The position numbers and the translations under genes are program-made. From Marinobacter salexigens (GTDB lineage Bacteria > Pseudomonadota > Gammaproteobacteria > Pseudomonadales > Oleiphilaceae), in assembly GCF_002806945.1 (NCBI RefSeq), contig NZ_NIHC01000007.1, positions 160,815-224,814 of the forward strand: DNA of 64,000 bases. Direction: 5' to 3'. Shown here piece by piece: positions 18,167-27,884 of the stretch. The notes beneath the pieces are model-generated. The model did not search any database, was not told the DNA's origin, and was given only the letters and a program-made list of their open reading frames with translations. The number at the start of each line of letters is the position of its first letter. Position 1 is the first letter of the stretch.

Positions 18167-19099
18167 TTAGCCTTTGGCTTGCTCATGCACAAGGCCGACA
18201 AAAATATCCTCCAGGGAACTTTCCCGGGTACGAAGGTCGCGGTAATCAACCCCGATGTCACCAAGGGTTCTTAATAATCGCGCCACACCGGCTTGTTCCT
18301 GCTGGGAATCAAAGGTGTATATCAACTCATAGCCATCTTCCGACAACTCCACCGGTTCTTGTGATAGTTCTTCGGGAATTTCATCCAGCTTGCTTTGGAG
18401 TTGCAGGCGCAGTTCTTTCTTGCCCAGCTTGCTCATCAAACGGCTTTTTTCTTCCACAAGAATAATTTCACCCTGCCTGATCACACCGATTCGATCGGCC
18501 ATTTCTTCGGCTTCCTCGATGTAGTGAGTGGTGAGAATAATGGTGACTCCGTCTTCCCGGAGCTTGCGAACCATTTCCCACATATCACGGCGCAGCTCTA
18601 CATCGACGCCCGCTGTGGGCTCATCCAGAAACAGTATTCTTGGCTCATGGGAAAGCGCTTTTGCGATCATCAACCGGCGCTTCATTCCCCCAGAGAGTGT
18701 CATAATCCGGTTGTTACGCTTATCCCACAGTGACAGATCCTTCAGCACTTTTTCTATGTGGGCGGGGTTGGGCGGCTTCCCGAACAGGCCTCGGCTGAAC
18801 GACACAGCAGCCCATACGGTTTCAAAAGAGTCCGTATTCAGCTCCTGCGGGACAAGGCCAATTGTTGAGCGTGCCTTTCGGTACTCCTTGACGATGTCAT
18901 GTCCTGCGGCCCGGACTTCCCCGGAGGACATGTTGGTAATGCCGCATATGATACTGATCATTGTGGTTTTGCCGGCGCCATTTGGGCCGAGCAGGGCAAA
19001 GATTTCGCCTCGATTAATGTCCAGGTTAATGTTTTTCAGGGCCTGAAAACCGCCCTCATAAACCTTGTTTAGGTTCTTAACGGAAATATCCGGTTGCAC
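18167..19099 (-). CDS. yadG: ABC transporter ATP-binding protein, YadG-like
   Basis: Cytosolic ATPase of an ABC-2 exporter. Walker A is GPNGAGKTT, the signature is [15 protein letters not shown], Walker B is [12 protein letters not shown] and the switch is [14 protein letters not shown]. The ORF is open to an ATG at 19147, but a GTG at 19097-19099 has AGGA at 8-base spacing and gives a 310-residue protein beginning [17 protein letters not shown], matching E. coli YadG (308). First gene of a three-gene operon with the permease and DUF192 genes. Confidence 0.88.
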   Translation of the reverse strand: MQPDISVKNLNKVYEGGFQALKNINLDINRGEIFALLGPNGAGKTTMISIICGITNMSSGEVRAAGHDIVKEYRKARSTIGLVPQELNTDSFETVWAAVSFSRGLFGKPPNPAHIEKVLKDLSLWDKRNNRIMTLSGGMKRRLMIAKALSHEPRILFLDEPTAGVDVELRRDMWEMVRKLREDGVTIILTTHYIEEAEEMADRIGVIRQGEIILVEEKSRLMSKLGKKELRLQLQSKLDEIPEELSQEPVELSEDGYELIYTFDSQQEQAGVARLLRTLGDIGVDYRDLRTRESSLEDIFVGLVHEQAKG

Positions 19100-19246
19100 G
19101 GGCGTATTCCTGTTGCTGAAAGTGAGACAGAGATGCAAGCGAAGCATTTTCTCATGTATGGCGACGGTTTAGAAACCTTTGCCTTGATGCCGTTAGTGTC
19201 CATAATGGCGTGCTGTTTTCAATACGGGCTTGAGCCAGGTGTCGAT

Positions 19247-19711
19247 ATGTTAAGAGCGATTTTTTTTCTCGGGGTCATTTCAGGCCTGATGGCAGTGATC
19301 GTGTTCGGCGCTCGCTGGCTACAAACCTCAGAATATAGAGGTACGGCCGATAGTCAGGCTGCCTGTGACTTATTGTCGGGCCCATGTGAGTGGTCTACGA
19401 AAACAGGTAGCTGGAAGATCAGCCTGCATGTTATGGGCGACAAGGGGCAGGGCACAGAGTACCAGTTAATCGTTGACACACCTGCACCACAGGAACGGTT
19501 CCTGGCCGTATTGCGGGGTGAATCCATGTATATGGGTGAGTACCCGGTGCCAATGCGGCAGGGCGAGGGCAACCAGTACACAGCGCAGTTTACGGCCCCT
19601 CTATGCACGACGGGAGATCAGATGATCTGGCGAATCGACTTGCAAGAAGGCCAGCAGCGCCTCCCCGAACCGGCTCCACTAAAGTTGGTATTTCAGGCCA
19701 GAGTTCAGTGA
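19247..19711 (+). CDS. membrane-anchored periplasmic protein of unknown function
   Basis: A 154-residue protein with an N-terminal membrane helix (MLRAIFFLGVISGLMAVIVFGARWL) followed by a soluble domain with a likely disulfide pair (ACDLLSGPCEW) and beta-rich sequence. The frame is open further upstream to 19094, with an ATG at 19133. The ATG at 19247 is preceded by AGGTG five bases away and puts the membrane helix at the N-terminus, so it is preferred. It is divergent from the YadGH operon. Family not recognised; the pattern (small anchor, Cys pair) recalls redox or metal-handling periplasmic proteins but does not prove it. Confidence 0.6.
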   Translation: MLRAIFFLGVISGLMAVIVFGARWLQTSEYRGTADSQAACDLLSGPCEWSTKTGSWKISLHVMGDKGQGTEYQLIVDTPAPQERFLAVLRGESMYMGEYPVPMRQGEGNQYTAQFTAPLCTTGDQMIWRIDLQEGQQRLPEPAPLKLVFQARVQ

Positions 19712-19810
19712 GACCTTCAAACCCGGTTTATGGTTGAGTATCCAGGCTGACAAAAGTGCAGGAAAGTGTAAAATCGTGCCAAAATTCAGGCCAACTTCAG
19801 AGAAAACGTG

Positions 19811-20113
19811 ATGGAATACGGGGAAAGCGTACACAAGGTATTGCTGCGGAAGATCCGCAAGGCAGAGCAAGATCTGATGCAATTGAAGCTGGACTACTGC
19901 CGCTTTGTATTCGGCCTCACGCACCGGGCAAGGGTAGTGTCTGGTGGCACTGTCTATCTGGTGCTCTCTGTCGACGTGGAGTCTATGGTATCGACAGAGG
20001 ACGGCGGCCTTACACGCCCCTCTGTCGCCGGCGTTCCCGCAAACAAGCCGAGCCAGGAAATGCCTGTTCAGCTGGGCACAGACTGGGTTCTGGATCAGAA
20101 CACCAAGGTTTGA
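19811..20113 (+). CDS. hypothetical protein
   Basis: A 100-residue soluble protein. The first half is a helical, basic segment (HKVLLRKIRKAEQDLMQLKLDYCRFVFGL) and the second is a beta-like stretch (VVSGGTVYLVLSVDVESM) with a low-complexity polar tail. The frame can begin with GTG at 19808; the ATG three bases later is preferred. It ends four bases before a convergent gene. No family recognised. Confidence 0.5.
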   Translation: MEYGESVHKVLLRKIRKAEQDLMQLKLDYCRFVFGLTHRARVVSGGTVYLVLSVDVESMVSTEDGGLTRPSVAGVPANKPSQEMPVQLGTDWVLDQNTKV

Positions 20114-20117
20114 GGAA

Positions 20118-20600
20118 TCAAATCAACGCATTTGCAGTAATTGCGGAGTAAAGGCTGCTTTCAGGCTGAACGTACTGGTGGCTCTGCCAGAATTCCGCGC
20201 CCTCAAGCCCCGCTCGGAAACAAGCCAGCAGCACGCCACAGGAGGTGAGGGTGGAAATAGCCTGTATCGCCTCGGACTGTCGGATACCAATTTTCCGACT
20301 AGCGATCTGCGCTACCAGGCTTGCGAGTGCCTCGCTGTGCCGCTCTGGCTGGTCGCACAGTGCACAACCCGCACCGTATAACCAGGCAACAGCGTAGGCA
20401 CGAACCGCCGCAGGGGCCTCACTGAGTTGAAGCTCGCTGATCCGGCAGTCCCTTTCCTGAAGCCCTGCAAGGATGTGCAGATGAGTGAGCAACTCTGTAC
20501 GATCTGTGGTGGCTGAGCGTATCTGTTTCCGCAGGATCGGTGTTTCGGTGGTTCTGGGAATTAGGCCAGCCCGAGTAAGTGCAACAAGTCCGTGGATCAT
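20118..20600 (-). CDS. hypothetical protein, helical
   Basis: About 160 residues, rich in Ala, Leu and charged residues, predicted helical, with paired Cys (GAGCALCDQPE) near the middle. The open frame extends upstream to a TTG at 20666. The first ATG at 20598-20600 (MIHGLVAL) was chosen because neither start has a convincing ribosome site. No family recognised. It is divergent from the cardiolipin synthase gene. Confidence 0.5.
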   Translation of the reverse strand: MIHGLVALTRAGLIPRTTETPILRKQIRSATTDRTELLTHLHILAGLQERDCRISELQLSEAPAAVRAYAVAWLYGAGCALCDQPERHSEALASLVAQIASRKIGIRQSEAIQAISTLTSCGVLLACFRAGLEGAEFWQSHQYVQPESSLYSAITANALI

Positions 20601-20784
20601 GTGTGGTGCTACCCTGAATTTAATATTGCAAATTGCTGGCTTAGTGTAACGAATTGTATCGGCCAAGTCGTCGCGCCCCCATGGACCTAATTGCCCTTAA
20701 AGCCGCGCCGGCTATAGAAATTGTGACAAGGTTCCCAGTGGTTAACGAAAGAACTATGGATTCAATACCCCCAAAGGCAGCCTG

Positions 20785-22215
20785 ATGACGGTTATTCTGG
20801 TTCTGCATACTCTTTTGGTTCTTACTTTTACCATCCGGATTTTGCTCCGCGATGATCTCTCGCCTCCCGGGCGGCTGGCCTGGTTTATTGTTCTCAACCT
20901 CTTGCCTTACTTCGGCAGCGCCATTTATTTTCTGTTCGGCGAAACAGATATTGGCAACCGCGCAAGCAAGCGGCATAAAGAGGTCTTCCAAGAAATAAGG
21001 GCCAAAGCCTCCTGGTTTATGGGCGATGCTGATAACACGGAGACGCTGATTGAACCGGTTTACCGGCCCGCATTTCGCTATGCGGGTTCGATCAACGGCT
21101 TCCACCCATCAACGGGCAATAACGCTGAGTTGATGAGTGATGGAGAAGAAACTCTTGCGAGGATGGTGGCCGATATTGATGAGGCCACAGACCACGTGCA
21201 CGTGCTTTACTACATCTGGCTTGAGGACAACACCGGTCACGCGATTGCCGAGGCCTTGATTCGTGCCGCCCACAGGGGGGTTGTATGTCGTGCCATGGCA
21301 GATGGGCTTGGTTCCCGCGCGATCATCAATTCCGCTCTCTGGCAGCGCATGAAAGAGGCGGGAGTTCACATGGCTGTGGCACTGTCGTTGAAACATCCCA
21401 TTCGCACCATTCTGACCAGCCGTCTGGATCTTCGAAACCACCGAAAGATCACGGTGATTGATGCACGCATCACCTATTGCGGCAGCCGAAACTCCGCAGA
21501 TCCGGAGTTTCTGGTAAAAGCCAAATATGCCCCCTGGGTGGATATCATGCTCAGATTTACTGGCCCAGTGGTGGTTCAAAATCAATTGCTGTTTGCCAGT
21601 GACTGGATGCAGGCCACCAACGAATCACTGGATGGCATTCCTTTATCCTCAGGGCGTGGTCAAGAAGGTTTTCCAGCGCAGGTTATGGGCGTTGGTCCAA
21701 CCGAACGTCACGGTGCCACGCCGCATCTCTTTGCTAACCTGTTTGCTTGCGCCCAAAGTGAATTGATCCTTTCTACGCCTTACTTTGTTCCTGACGCTAC
21801 GGTTCTCGACGCCTTGTGCGCGGCTGCCTACAGAGGGGTAAAGGTAGCTCTGATCTTCCCTAAAATTAATGACAGCTGGATTGTCGCGGCGGCCAGTCGC
21901 AGTTATTATCACCGGCTGCTCGATGCCGGCTGTGTTATTCATGAGTTCAAAGGGGGGTTGCTTCATGCAAAAACCCTCACCATTGACGGCAAAATCAGCC
22001 TGATTGGATCGTCAAATCTCGATTTGCGCAGTTTCGATCTGAACTACGAAAACAACATTCTTCTGCAAGATGAAGCCATAACACAGGCCATCACGGAGCG
22101 TCAGCATACCTACATCAGCCAGTCCGAAGTGGTCACTTTGCCAGAGGTTCTTGCCTGGCACTATCACGAACGGATTTGGCACAACGTTATCGCAACCATT
22201 GGCCCCGTTTTATAA
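20785..22215 (+). CDS. cls: cardiolipin synthase (phospholipase D family)
   Basis: A 476-residue membrane phospholipase-D-type enzyme that joins two phosphatidylglycerols. Two N-terminal membrane helices (about residues 2-20 and 30-50) are followed by the PLDN domain and two HKD motifs: NHRKITVIDARITYCGSRN (about residues 215-235) and LHAKTLTIDGKISLIGSSNLDLRS (about 395-418). Both catalytic HxKxxxxD sets are intact. The MipA-type gene follows within 33 bases and is probably co-transcribed. Confidence 0.95.
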   Translation: MTVILVLHTLLVLTFTIRILLRDDLSPPGRLAWFIVLNLLPYFGSAIYFLFGETDIGNRASKRHKEVFQEIRAKASWFMGDADNTETLIEPVYRPAFRYAGSINGFHPSTGNNAELMSDGEETLARMVADIDEATDHVHVLYYIWLEDNTGHAIAEALIRAAHRGVVCRAMADGLGSRAIINSALWQRMKEAGVHMAVALSLKHPIRTILTSRLDLRNHRKITVIDARITYCGSRNSADPEFLVKAKYAPWVDIMLRFTGPVVVQNQLLFASDWMQATNESLDGIPLSSGRGQEGFPAQVMGVGPTERHGATPHLFANLFACAQSELILSTPYFVPDATVLDALCAAAYRGVKVALIFPKINDSWIVAAASRSYYHRLLDAGCVIHEFKGGLLHAKTLTIDGKISLIGSSNLDLRSFDLNYENNILLQDEAITQAITERQHTYISQSEVVTLPEVLAWHYHERIWHNVIATIGPVL

Positions 22216-22248
22216 CGAATGGCACCAGCGACATTCTGGATACACAAA

Positions 22249-23658
22249 ATGCAGCATAGATTGACCAGACTCAGTGTCTGCCTGAGCCTTTGTTTTGCCG
22301 CGGGTGATGGTTACGCCAGCCTACCGGATACCCGAACAATCGTTCACAAAGTACCAGAAGGCACCGTTGGCCTTGGAGCGGCTCTGCGCCGAGGCACCAG
22401 CCCTTATGCGGGCGTGGATAATATATCTGGGGTGCTCAACGATAATAAAACAGACCTTATCCCGCTCTATCTCTACGAAGGCAAATGGCTATTTGCCCAT
22501 GGAACGTCAGCGGGAGCACACCTTGTTAAATCGGATTGGTTAAATATCGACGCGCTCGCCAAGTACCGCTTTAATCGGCTTGAATCGGATGCCACACCCT
22601 ATTTCAACGGCATCAGCGATAGGGAGCAGACGGTCGATATGGGTTTTTCCGCCACCATCCTTACCGACTGGGGCTCATTTTCCTCAACTTGGGCAAATGA
22701 CGTTCTTGGTGTTCACAACGGTTATGAATGGGACTTTACTTACTCGTACGGTTGGGAGCTTGGCAGCTGGTCTTTCACGCCGTTTGTCAGCTATGTGTAT
22801 CAGGACAGCGATCTTACCGATTATTACTATGGCGTTGATGCCAATGAGGCCAGGGCTGACAGGCCTGTCTATCAGCCAGATTCGGCGGTTTTCTGGCGTG
22901 CCGGTGTTAACTCCACCTACCAGGCAACCAACCGCTTATTGCTGTTTACCAACGTTGCATCCCAACACGTGGATAGTGAAATTTACAACAGCCCACTCGT
23001 GGACGAGTCGCAGCTTGTTTCTGCGACATTCGGTTTTGCCTATCTGTTCGGTAACGCTTTGGATGACTCAACCAAGCGAAATCGGGAGGAGCGCTCAGGC
23101 GAGTGGTCCTGGCGCCTGAATTCCGGCTATCAGGCAGAGGGGCCATTCACGCGCACGTTAACAGGCACGCTCAAACGCAGCGAAGATATTCATGCTTATA
23201 TGGCCGGCTTAACGCTGGGAAAGCTGATTTCTGATGGCAAGTATATTGACTACTGGGGCAGGCTGTCGCTTAACCGGCGTTTCGAAAATGGATACCAGGA
23301 TGATTTCGGTGAATACAACGCCTATGTGATGGCCATGACCCCGGCGAACCCGCCTTGGTCATCGAAGGAGTGGTTCCGGTTTGGTATTGGTTTTGGCTTT
23401 TCTTATGCCACGGAAGTTCCGTATGTAGAGCAGGTTAAACAGGCAAAGCGGGAGCGCAATACCTCACGTTTTCTAAATTACCTCGAGGGCCAGCTTGATG
23501 TGCCTCTTCGCCTGTTTACTGAAAACAAGACCGTAAGTAACTGCTACGTAGGCATTTCATTACTGCACCGCTCGGGAATCTTTGCTAAATCGGACATTCT
23601 GGGCAGTGTTTCAGGCGGGTCGGATATGGTGACTGGCCATATAGAGTGCAAGCGCTAA
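22249..23658 (+). CDS. MipA/OmpV-type outer-membrane protein, extended
   Basis: The N-terminus (MQHRLTRLSVCLSLCFAAGDGYAS) is a signal peptide. The next 260 residues have MipA/OmpV features (alternating aromatic strands, GLGAALRRGTSPYAGVD, TLLTDWG-like segments), indicating an outer-membrane barrel. The protein is 469 residues, nearly twice the usual 250-270. A second half of about 200 residues is again strand-rich (YWGRLSLNRRF, FRFGIGFGFSYATEVPY, CYVGISLLHRSGIF) and could be another barrel or an extension. The in-frame ATG at 22219 is less likely because the signal peptide starts at 22249. Confidence 0.75.
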   Translation: MQHRLTRLSVCLSLCFAAGDGYASLPDTRTIVHKVPEGTVGLGAALRRGTSPYAGVDNISGVLNDNKTDLIPLYLYEGKWLFAHGTSAGAHLVKSDWLNIDALAKYRFNRLESDATPYFNGISDREQTVDMGFSATILTDWGSFSSTWANDVLGVHNGYEWDFTYSYGWELGSWSFTPFVSYVYQDSDLTDYYYGVDANEARADRPVYQPDSAVFWRAGVNSTYQATNRLLLFTNVASQHVDSEIYNSPLVDESQLVSATFGFAYLFGNALDDSTKRNREERSGEWSWRLNSGYQAEGPFTRTLTGTLKRSEDIHAYMAGLTLGKLISDGKYIDYWGRLSLNRRFENGYQDDFGEYNAYVMAMTPANPPWSSKEWFRFGIGFGFSYATEVPYVEQVKQAKRERNTSRFLNYLEGQLDVPLRLFTENKTVSNCYVGISLLHRSGIFAKSDILGSVSGGSDMVTGHIECKR

Positions 23659-23685
23659 AAGCTTGCCTGTGTACGTGGCTTTGCA

Positions 23686-25152
23686 CTAGCAGGTCGGCAT
23701 GGTTTGTAGCGCAAGCTTGCGGCGAATATACCGCCCGAGGGTATCAACACCTATGTTGAGTAAGGCGGTGACCAATATCAGTACCATGGCACGGTCAAAC
23801 CGGATGTTCTGTATGGCGCTGTCGACATAGAAGCCCAAAGTGTAAATGCCGAGAATCCCCAGAATAGCGGTTTCCCGCATGATGATTTCCCATCGATAAA
23901 ACAAGAACGCTAAAAATGAACGATAAACCCGTGGCACAAGCTCCCAGCCATATCGGTTAAGCCCGCTTGCTGCGTCTGGGCGAAGCTTGATCGAGTTGGT
24001 TTGCCGACCTATCAGGTGCCCGATAATGCCGCCGTTGTGTAAAGCCAAAGCTACAACTGCCGGCAACATGGATGGCCCCCAGAGCTGCAACAGAATATAG
24101 GCCAGGATGTACTCCGGTGTAGAGCGCGCAATGACCAATGCAACATGGCCAGCGTTGCGCCTGATGGGCCCGCCAAAGTGATTGGAAATCAACGGGAATG
24201 CCAGCAGCGATAGTATCCCGGTCGCCACAAGGGCGATCTGGGTGAGCACAATGGTGTTCCAGATGCCGGGCATGGCCTCGTTAATCATCAAATCATTCAG
24301 CCAGGGCGTAAGACCCGCCAGGCCCTCTCCATTGCGCAACGGTGCAGGCACTATGTCTTCGGTAAAGAAACGCTGCACGTTGCCCCAGACAATGGGTAAG
24401 CCCTCGCCAAGAAAGAAGGGCGCGCCAAGAATGTATACGGGGAGAAGCTTTGGCCGCACCCAGAGTGGCATGGTGGCAATCAGCACGTAAAACAGAATCA
24501 GCATGGCGCCAGCATCGGAATACAGGCCTTGGGAGAAGGACGCTTCCAGGTAGAAGCCGAGTGTTGGCAAGCCCACAAAACCAAGAATCGCGCTGGAGCG
24601 TAAACCGCACTCAAGGCGATAAGCAGTATAGGTGCGCATTTTCACCCAGCAATCGGGGATGCGAGTGTAGAGAAACGCGGAGATGTTGCCGGTGCCTGGT
24701 GGTAATGCCCGACCCGGTTCCGGGTCGGCTTCTTCCAGAATTTCCGAATACACCTTGGCGAAAATGCCCGCGTAGGGGATAGCAATAGCCAGCACGCCTG
24801 TGAGTGGATGAAACCCAAAGAACTGCAGAAAAATCAGCGCCCAGAACAGTTCGTGAATGGCACGCACAAAGGCACAGAACATGCGCACCGGCAAGAACCG
24901 GTAAACCAGAGCCAGTAGGAACCCGGCAATACTACCGAGCGCCACACCAACAAACGCGAAAGCAACCGTTCTTAACAGAGCGGTCAACAGCCCTTCGCTG
25001 CTGAAAAAATTGGGGGTCAGGATTCCCAGAAAGAAGTTGCCCAGGTCTCGCCAGGGGTTGGATGCCGTGATGGCAATATCGGCAAACAGGAGTCCCACCA
25101 AGGCAATGGCGAGAAAAACAAGGCTGGTACGAACCGTTGGGGAAGAGAGCAT
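23686..25152 (-). CDS. PhnE-type ABC permease, tandem-duplicated (two permease domains in one chain)
   Basis: A 488-residue inner-membrane protein with two related halves of about 240 residues. Each half has several hydrophobic helices and a PhnE-like EAA-type loop (first half: YSEILEEADPEPGRALPPGTG; second half: IGRQTNSIKLRPDAASGLNR). Each ends with a segment of the form LGFVGLPTLGFYLE or LGILGIYTLGFYVD. A single chain with both permease domains would replace the usual PhnE dimer. It lies 16 bases after the ATPase gene. The neighbouring selenium genes suggest selenate or selenite as substrate rather than phosphonate; this is inference. Confidence 0.85.
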   Translation of the reverse strand: MLSSPTVRTSLVFLAIALVGLLFADIAITASNPWRDLGNFFLGILTPNFFSSEGLLTALLRTVAFAFVGVALGSIAGFLLALVYRFLPVRMFCAFVRAIHELFWALIFLQFFGFHPLTGVLAIAIPYAGIFAKVYSEILEEADPEPGRALPPGTGNISAFLYTRIPDCWVKMRTYTAYRLECGLRSSAILGFVGLPTLGFYLEASFSQGLYSDAGAMLILFYVLIATMPLWVRPKLLPVYILGAPFFLGEGLPIVWGNVQRFFTEDIVPAPLRNGEGLAGLTPWLNDLMINEAMPGIWNTIVLTQIALVATGILSLLAFPLISNHFGGPIRRNAGHVALVIARSTPEYILAYILLQLWGPSMLPAVVALALHNGGIIGHLIGRQTNSIKLRPDAASGLNRYGWELVPRVYRSFLAFLFYRWEIIMRETAILGILGIYTLGFYVDSAIQNIRFDRAMVLILVTALLNIGVDTLGRYIRRKLALQTMPTC

Positions 25153-25168
25153 GAAACGGCCGGTTTAC

Positions 25169-25819
25169 CTAGTAAAGAGACATGATGTCTGAAGCCGCAA
25201 GGCGTTCGGCAGTATCGTCCAGGGCGATTTGACCATCCTGTATGCCAACAATTCTGGTGCAGTATTTCAGCGCCAGTTCCACATCGTGCAGCGCAATAAT
25301 GCTGGTTGAAAAGCCATCTCGCAACAGTGCCATTACCGAATGCGCCATAGGCCCATCCAGCGCCGAAACCGGTTCATCTGCCAGCAGCATCGGTGCATTA
25401 CGATACAGCGCCCTGGCAATGGCAACTCGCTGGCGCTGACCGCCCGACAGAGACGCTGTGGGGGTCCAGAATTTTTCGGTCATGCCAAGTGACTGCAGCA
25501 AGCTGTTTACTTCAGTGCGGTCTTTAGCGAAGGGGCGTGCGAGGGTAACTGTGTTGTACCAGGTGGCATGCTTATCCAACTGCCCCATATATACGTTATG
25601 GAACACAGACAGGGCACTCACCAAACCCAGCTCTTGCGGGATAAGTGAAGAATCCCGGTTAACCCGTTCATGGATAAGCCGAATGAGGGTAGATTTGCCC
25701 GCACCGCTTTTACCCACGAGCGCAATTTTTTCGCTGGGGTTAACCTGCAGCGACAGCGGGCCTATAACCCGCTTGCCACTGAATGAAGCCGTAAGGCCAG
25801 AGAGGTCGAAGCCTGACAT
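25169..25819 (-). CDS. PhnC-type ABC transporter ATP-binding protein
   Basis: A 216-residue cytosolic ATPase. Walker A is GKSGAGKST, the signature is LSGGQRQRVAIARALY and Walker B is MLLADEPVSALD, followed by the switch His in IIALHDVELALKYC. It groups with phosphonate/oxyanion importer ATPases. Its ATG overlaps the stop of the binding-protein gene by one base (TAATG), so the three transporter genes are one operon: binding protein, ATPase, fused permease. Confidence 0.88.
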   Translation of the reverse strand: MSGFDLSGLTASFSGKRVIGPLSLQVNPSEKIALVGKSGAGKSTLIRLIHERVNRDSSLIPQELGLVSALSVFHNVYMGQLDKHATWYNTVTLARPFAKDRTEVNSLLQSLGMTEKFWTPTASLSGGQRQRVAIARALYRNAPMLLADEPVSALDGPMAHSVMALLRDGFSTSIIALHDVELALKYCTRIVGIQDGQIALDDTAERLAASDIMSLY

Positions 25820-26694
25820 TAATCGAGGATTCCAATCTCTTCGGCTGTTTTGCGAATCGGCTCATAGTCGTCATTGTTGGCAGGGATAAAGCCTGAACGC
25901 GGGAAGCTTTCCAGCAGCTCCGGGTTGTCCAGGTTCAACAGTGCTTCGGTAACCCGCTGCTTGAAGCCTTCACCAAACCGGTCGTTTACATCACCACGAA
26001 TGGTCCATTGGTAGTCAGGGTAGGCAGGTGTTTTCCAGATTACCTGAACGGCATCGGTATCAATGTTTCCGTCACCCAGCTCTTTCTCCCAAACCTGGAA
26101 GTTGAGTGCGCCTACATCGTAAGTACCGGCCTCAACCAAGCGAAGGGTACGTGTGTGGTTGCCGCTGAAACCAACCCGAGAGAAGAAATCTTCAGGTTTG
26201 GAATTGAATGTATCGCGCACATAAAACTCTGGCATGAGGCGACCAGACGTTGAACCCTTGGAACCGAAGGTGAAGGTTTTGCCTTTCAAAGGTGCTTCCA
26301 GATCGCTAAGTTTGTCAGCTGGTTTGATGGCAGTGTTGGTATTTGCAATAAAATACGTCTCGAACGCTTCGTCTTCGACACCTTGAGCGATGGCTTCAGA
26401 ACCTGGCACCAGCCTGCGGGCCTGCACACCGGAAAGGCCACCGAACCACGCCAGCTGCACCTGATTATTACGGAACGCGGACACCGCAGCAGCGTAGGAT
26501 TTCACCGGGATGTAGCGCACTTCAACGTCGAGCTGTTCAGAGAGGTAATCTGCCACACCGCGAAACCGCTCAACCAGTTTGGTTTCGTCTTCATCCGGGA
26601 TTGCTGTAAATACAAATGTCTCCGCCGACGCTGTAGCAGCTGTGACGCAAAACAAGCTGGAAACCATCAACTTCCGTATAAGATTCAAAGCCAT
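25819..26694 (-). CDS. PhnD-like periplasmic binding protein, putative selenate/oxyanion transport
   Basis: A 291-residue exported protein with a signal peptide (LIRKLMVSSLFCVTAATASAE). The PhnD-like body includes FTAIPDEDETKLVERF, KSYAAAVSAFRNNQVQLAWFGGLSGVQAR and the GSKGSTSGRLMPE segment. This group is commonly annotated as the putative selenate ABC transporter binding protein when found beside selD, as here. An AAGGA precedes the ATG. First gene of the transporter operon, divergent from the senB-like gene. Substrate not shown by the sequence itself. Confidence 0.82.
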   Translation of the reverse strand: MALNLIRKLMVSSLFCVTAATASAETFVFTAIPDEDETKLVERFRGVADYLSEQLDVEVRYIPVKSYAAAVSAFRNNQVQLAWFGGLSGVQARRLVPGSEAIAQGVEDEAFETYFIANTNTAIKPADKLSDLEAPLKGKTFTFGSKGSTSGRLMPEFYVRDTFNSKPEDFFSRVGFSGNHTRTLRLVEAGTYDVGALNFQVWEKELGDGNIDTDAVQVIWKTPAYPDYQWTIRGDVNDRFGEGFKQRVTEALLNLDNPELLESFPRSGFIPANNDDYEPIRKTAEEIGILD

Positions 26695-26895
26695 TTGAAA
26701 TCCTTGATTGGTTATGTGATTGATATGGCAAAAATGCAGAATACCCTGATTGCCGCTACTCCTGAACAGCTATACGAATTACGGGTTTAAATAGGTCAAG
26801 TATAAGGGCACTATTCTTGGTCTTGGCATGCGCCAAGCAATACTACCAAAATTTCACTCGGGCCCTGAAACGATCAGGCTATACCAAAGATATCT

Positions 26896-27882
26896 ATGAA
26901 TATAATCATAATCACGCCGGCAGCCCCTGGCTCGAAAGCTGGCAACAGGGCGACCGCAGAGCGTTGGCAGGCATTACTGGATAATGCAGGGCACAATGTG
27001 TCAGTCGTTACTGTTTATCATGGCGAGCCCTGTGATCTTTTTCTTGCGCTGCATGCCTGGCGCAGTTATGAGGCTGTCCGTTTATTCCGAAGCACCTGGC
27101 CCGATAAACCTTTGGTGGTGGCTTTAACAGGAACCGATATCTACCAGCACCAGTACGAATACCCCAACCAAACGCTCTATTCCATGCAGGTAGCCGATGT
27201 GCTGATTGGCCTGCACGCGCTTGTGGGTAATGATATTCCGGAGGTTTTTCGAGACAAACTGGTTACGCTTTTTCAGTCTGCGGATAAACCAGGCGAACAA
27301 GTGACGGGACTGGCGTCAAAGTCCGCTTTTTTTGATGTATGCGTTATCGGGCACCTAAGGGATGAAAAGGATTCTTTGCGGGCGGCGATGGCTGCAAAAT
27401 TGTTGCCTGCAGACTCCCGTATCAGAGTTTCCTGCGCCGGCAAGGCCTACGATGCTCATTGGGAAAAGCTGGCCAACAAAGAGGCCTTGGAAAACACAAG
27501 ATTCCGATGGCTGGGCGAGCTGGATAAGGCCGACATCAAAAACCTGATGGCCAGCAGTCAACTAATGGTATTGAGCTCTGTTATGGAGGGTGGGGCAAAC
27601 GTGGTGTCGGAAGCCTGCCGAGCTGGCTTGCCCGTGATTGCATCGAACATTTCCGGCAATATCGGGTTGCTTGGGAGGGATTATGCAGGTTACTACCCGG
27701 TGGGCGATGCCCAAGCTCTGGCAGACACGCTTAAGCGGGCAGAAAATGATTCCAGGTTCGTTGAGCAATTACGCATGCAGGTGAGCCAATTAGCCAGTCA
27801 ATTCACACCCGAAAAAGAACTGGAATCCCTGGAGAAAGCGCTGTCACTTGCAGTGCAGCGCTGCCACGGGAACACCCCTTAA
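26896..27882 (+). CDS. senB: SenB-type glycosyltransferase (selenosugar synthase family, TIGR04348)
   Basis: A 328-residue GT4-like glycosyltransferase. Family hallmarks are the N-terminus IIITPAAPGSKAGNRATAERW, the segments CDLFLALHAWRSYEAV and LVVALTGTDIYQHQYEYP, and the C-terminal nucleotide-sugar site VLSSVMEGGANVVSEACRAGLPVIAS. SenB joins selenophosphate to UDP-sugar on the way to selenoneine. Its convergent neighbour 2 bases away is SelD, the enzyme that makes selenophosphate, which supports the call. No SenA (selenoneine synthase) gene is seen in this window. Confidence 0.8.
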   Translation: MNIIIITPAAPGSKAGNRATAERWQALLDNAGHNVSVVTVYHGEPCDLFLALHAWRSYEAVRLFRSTWPDKPLVVALTGTDIYQHQYEYPNQTLYSMQVADVLIGLHALVGNDIPEVFRDKLVTLFQSADKPGEQVTGLASKSAFFDVCVIGHLRDEKDSLRAAMAAKLLPADSRIRVSCAGKAYDAHWEKLANKEALENTRFRWLGELDKADIKNLMASSQLMVLSSVMEGGANVVSEACRAGLPVIASNISGNIGLLGRDYAGYYPVGDAQALADTLKRAENDSRFVEQLRMQVSQLASQFTPEKELESLEKALSLAVQRCHGNTP

Positions 27883-27884
27883 GT

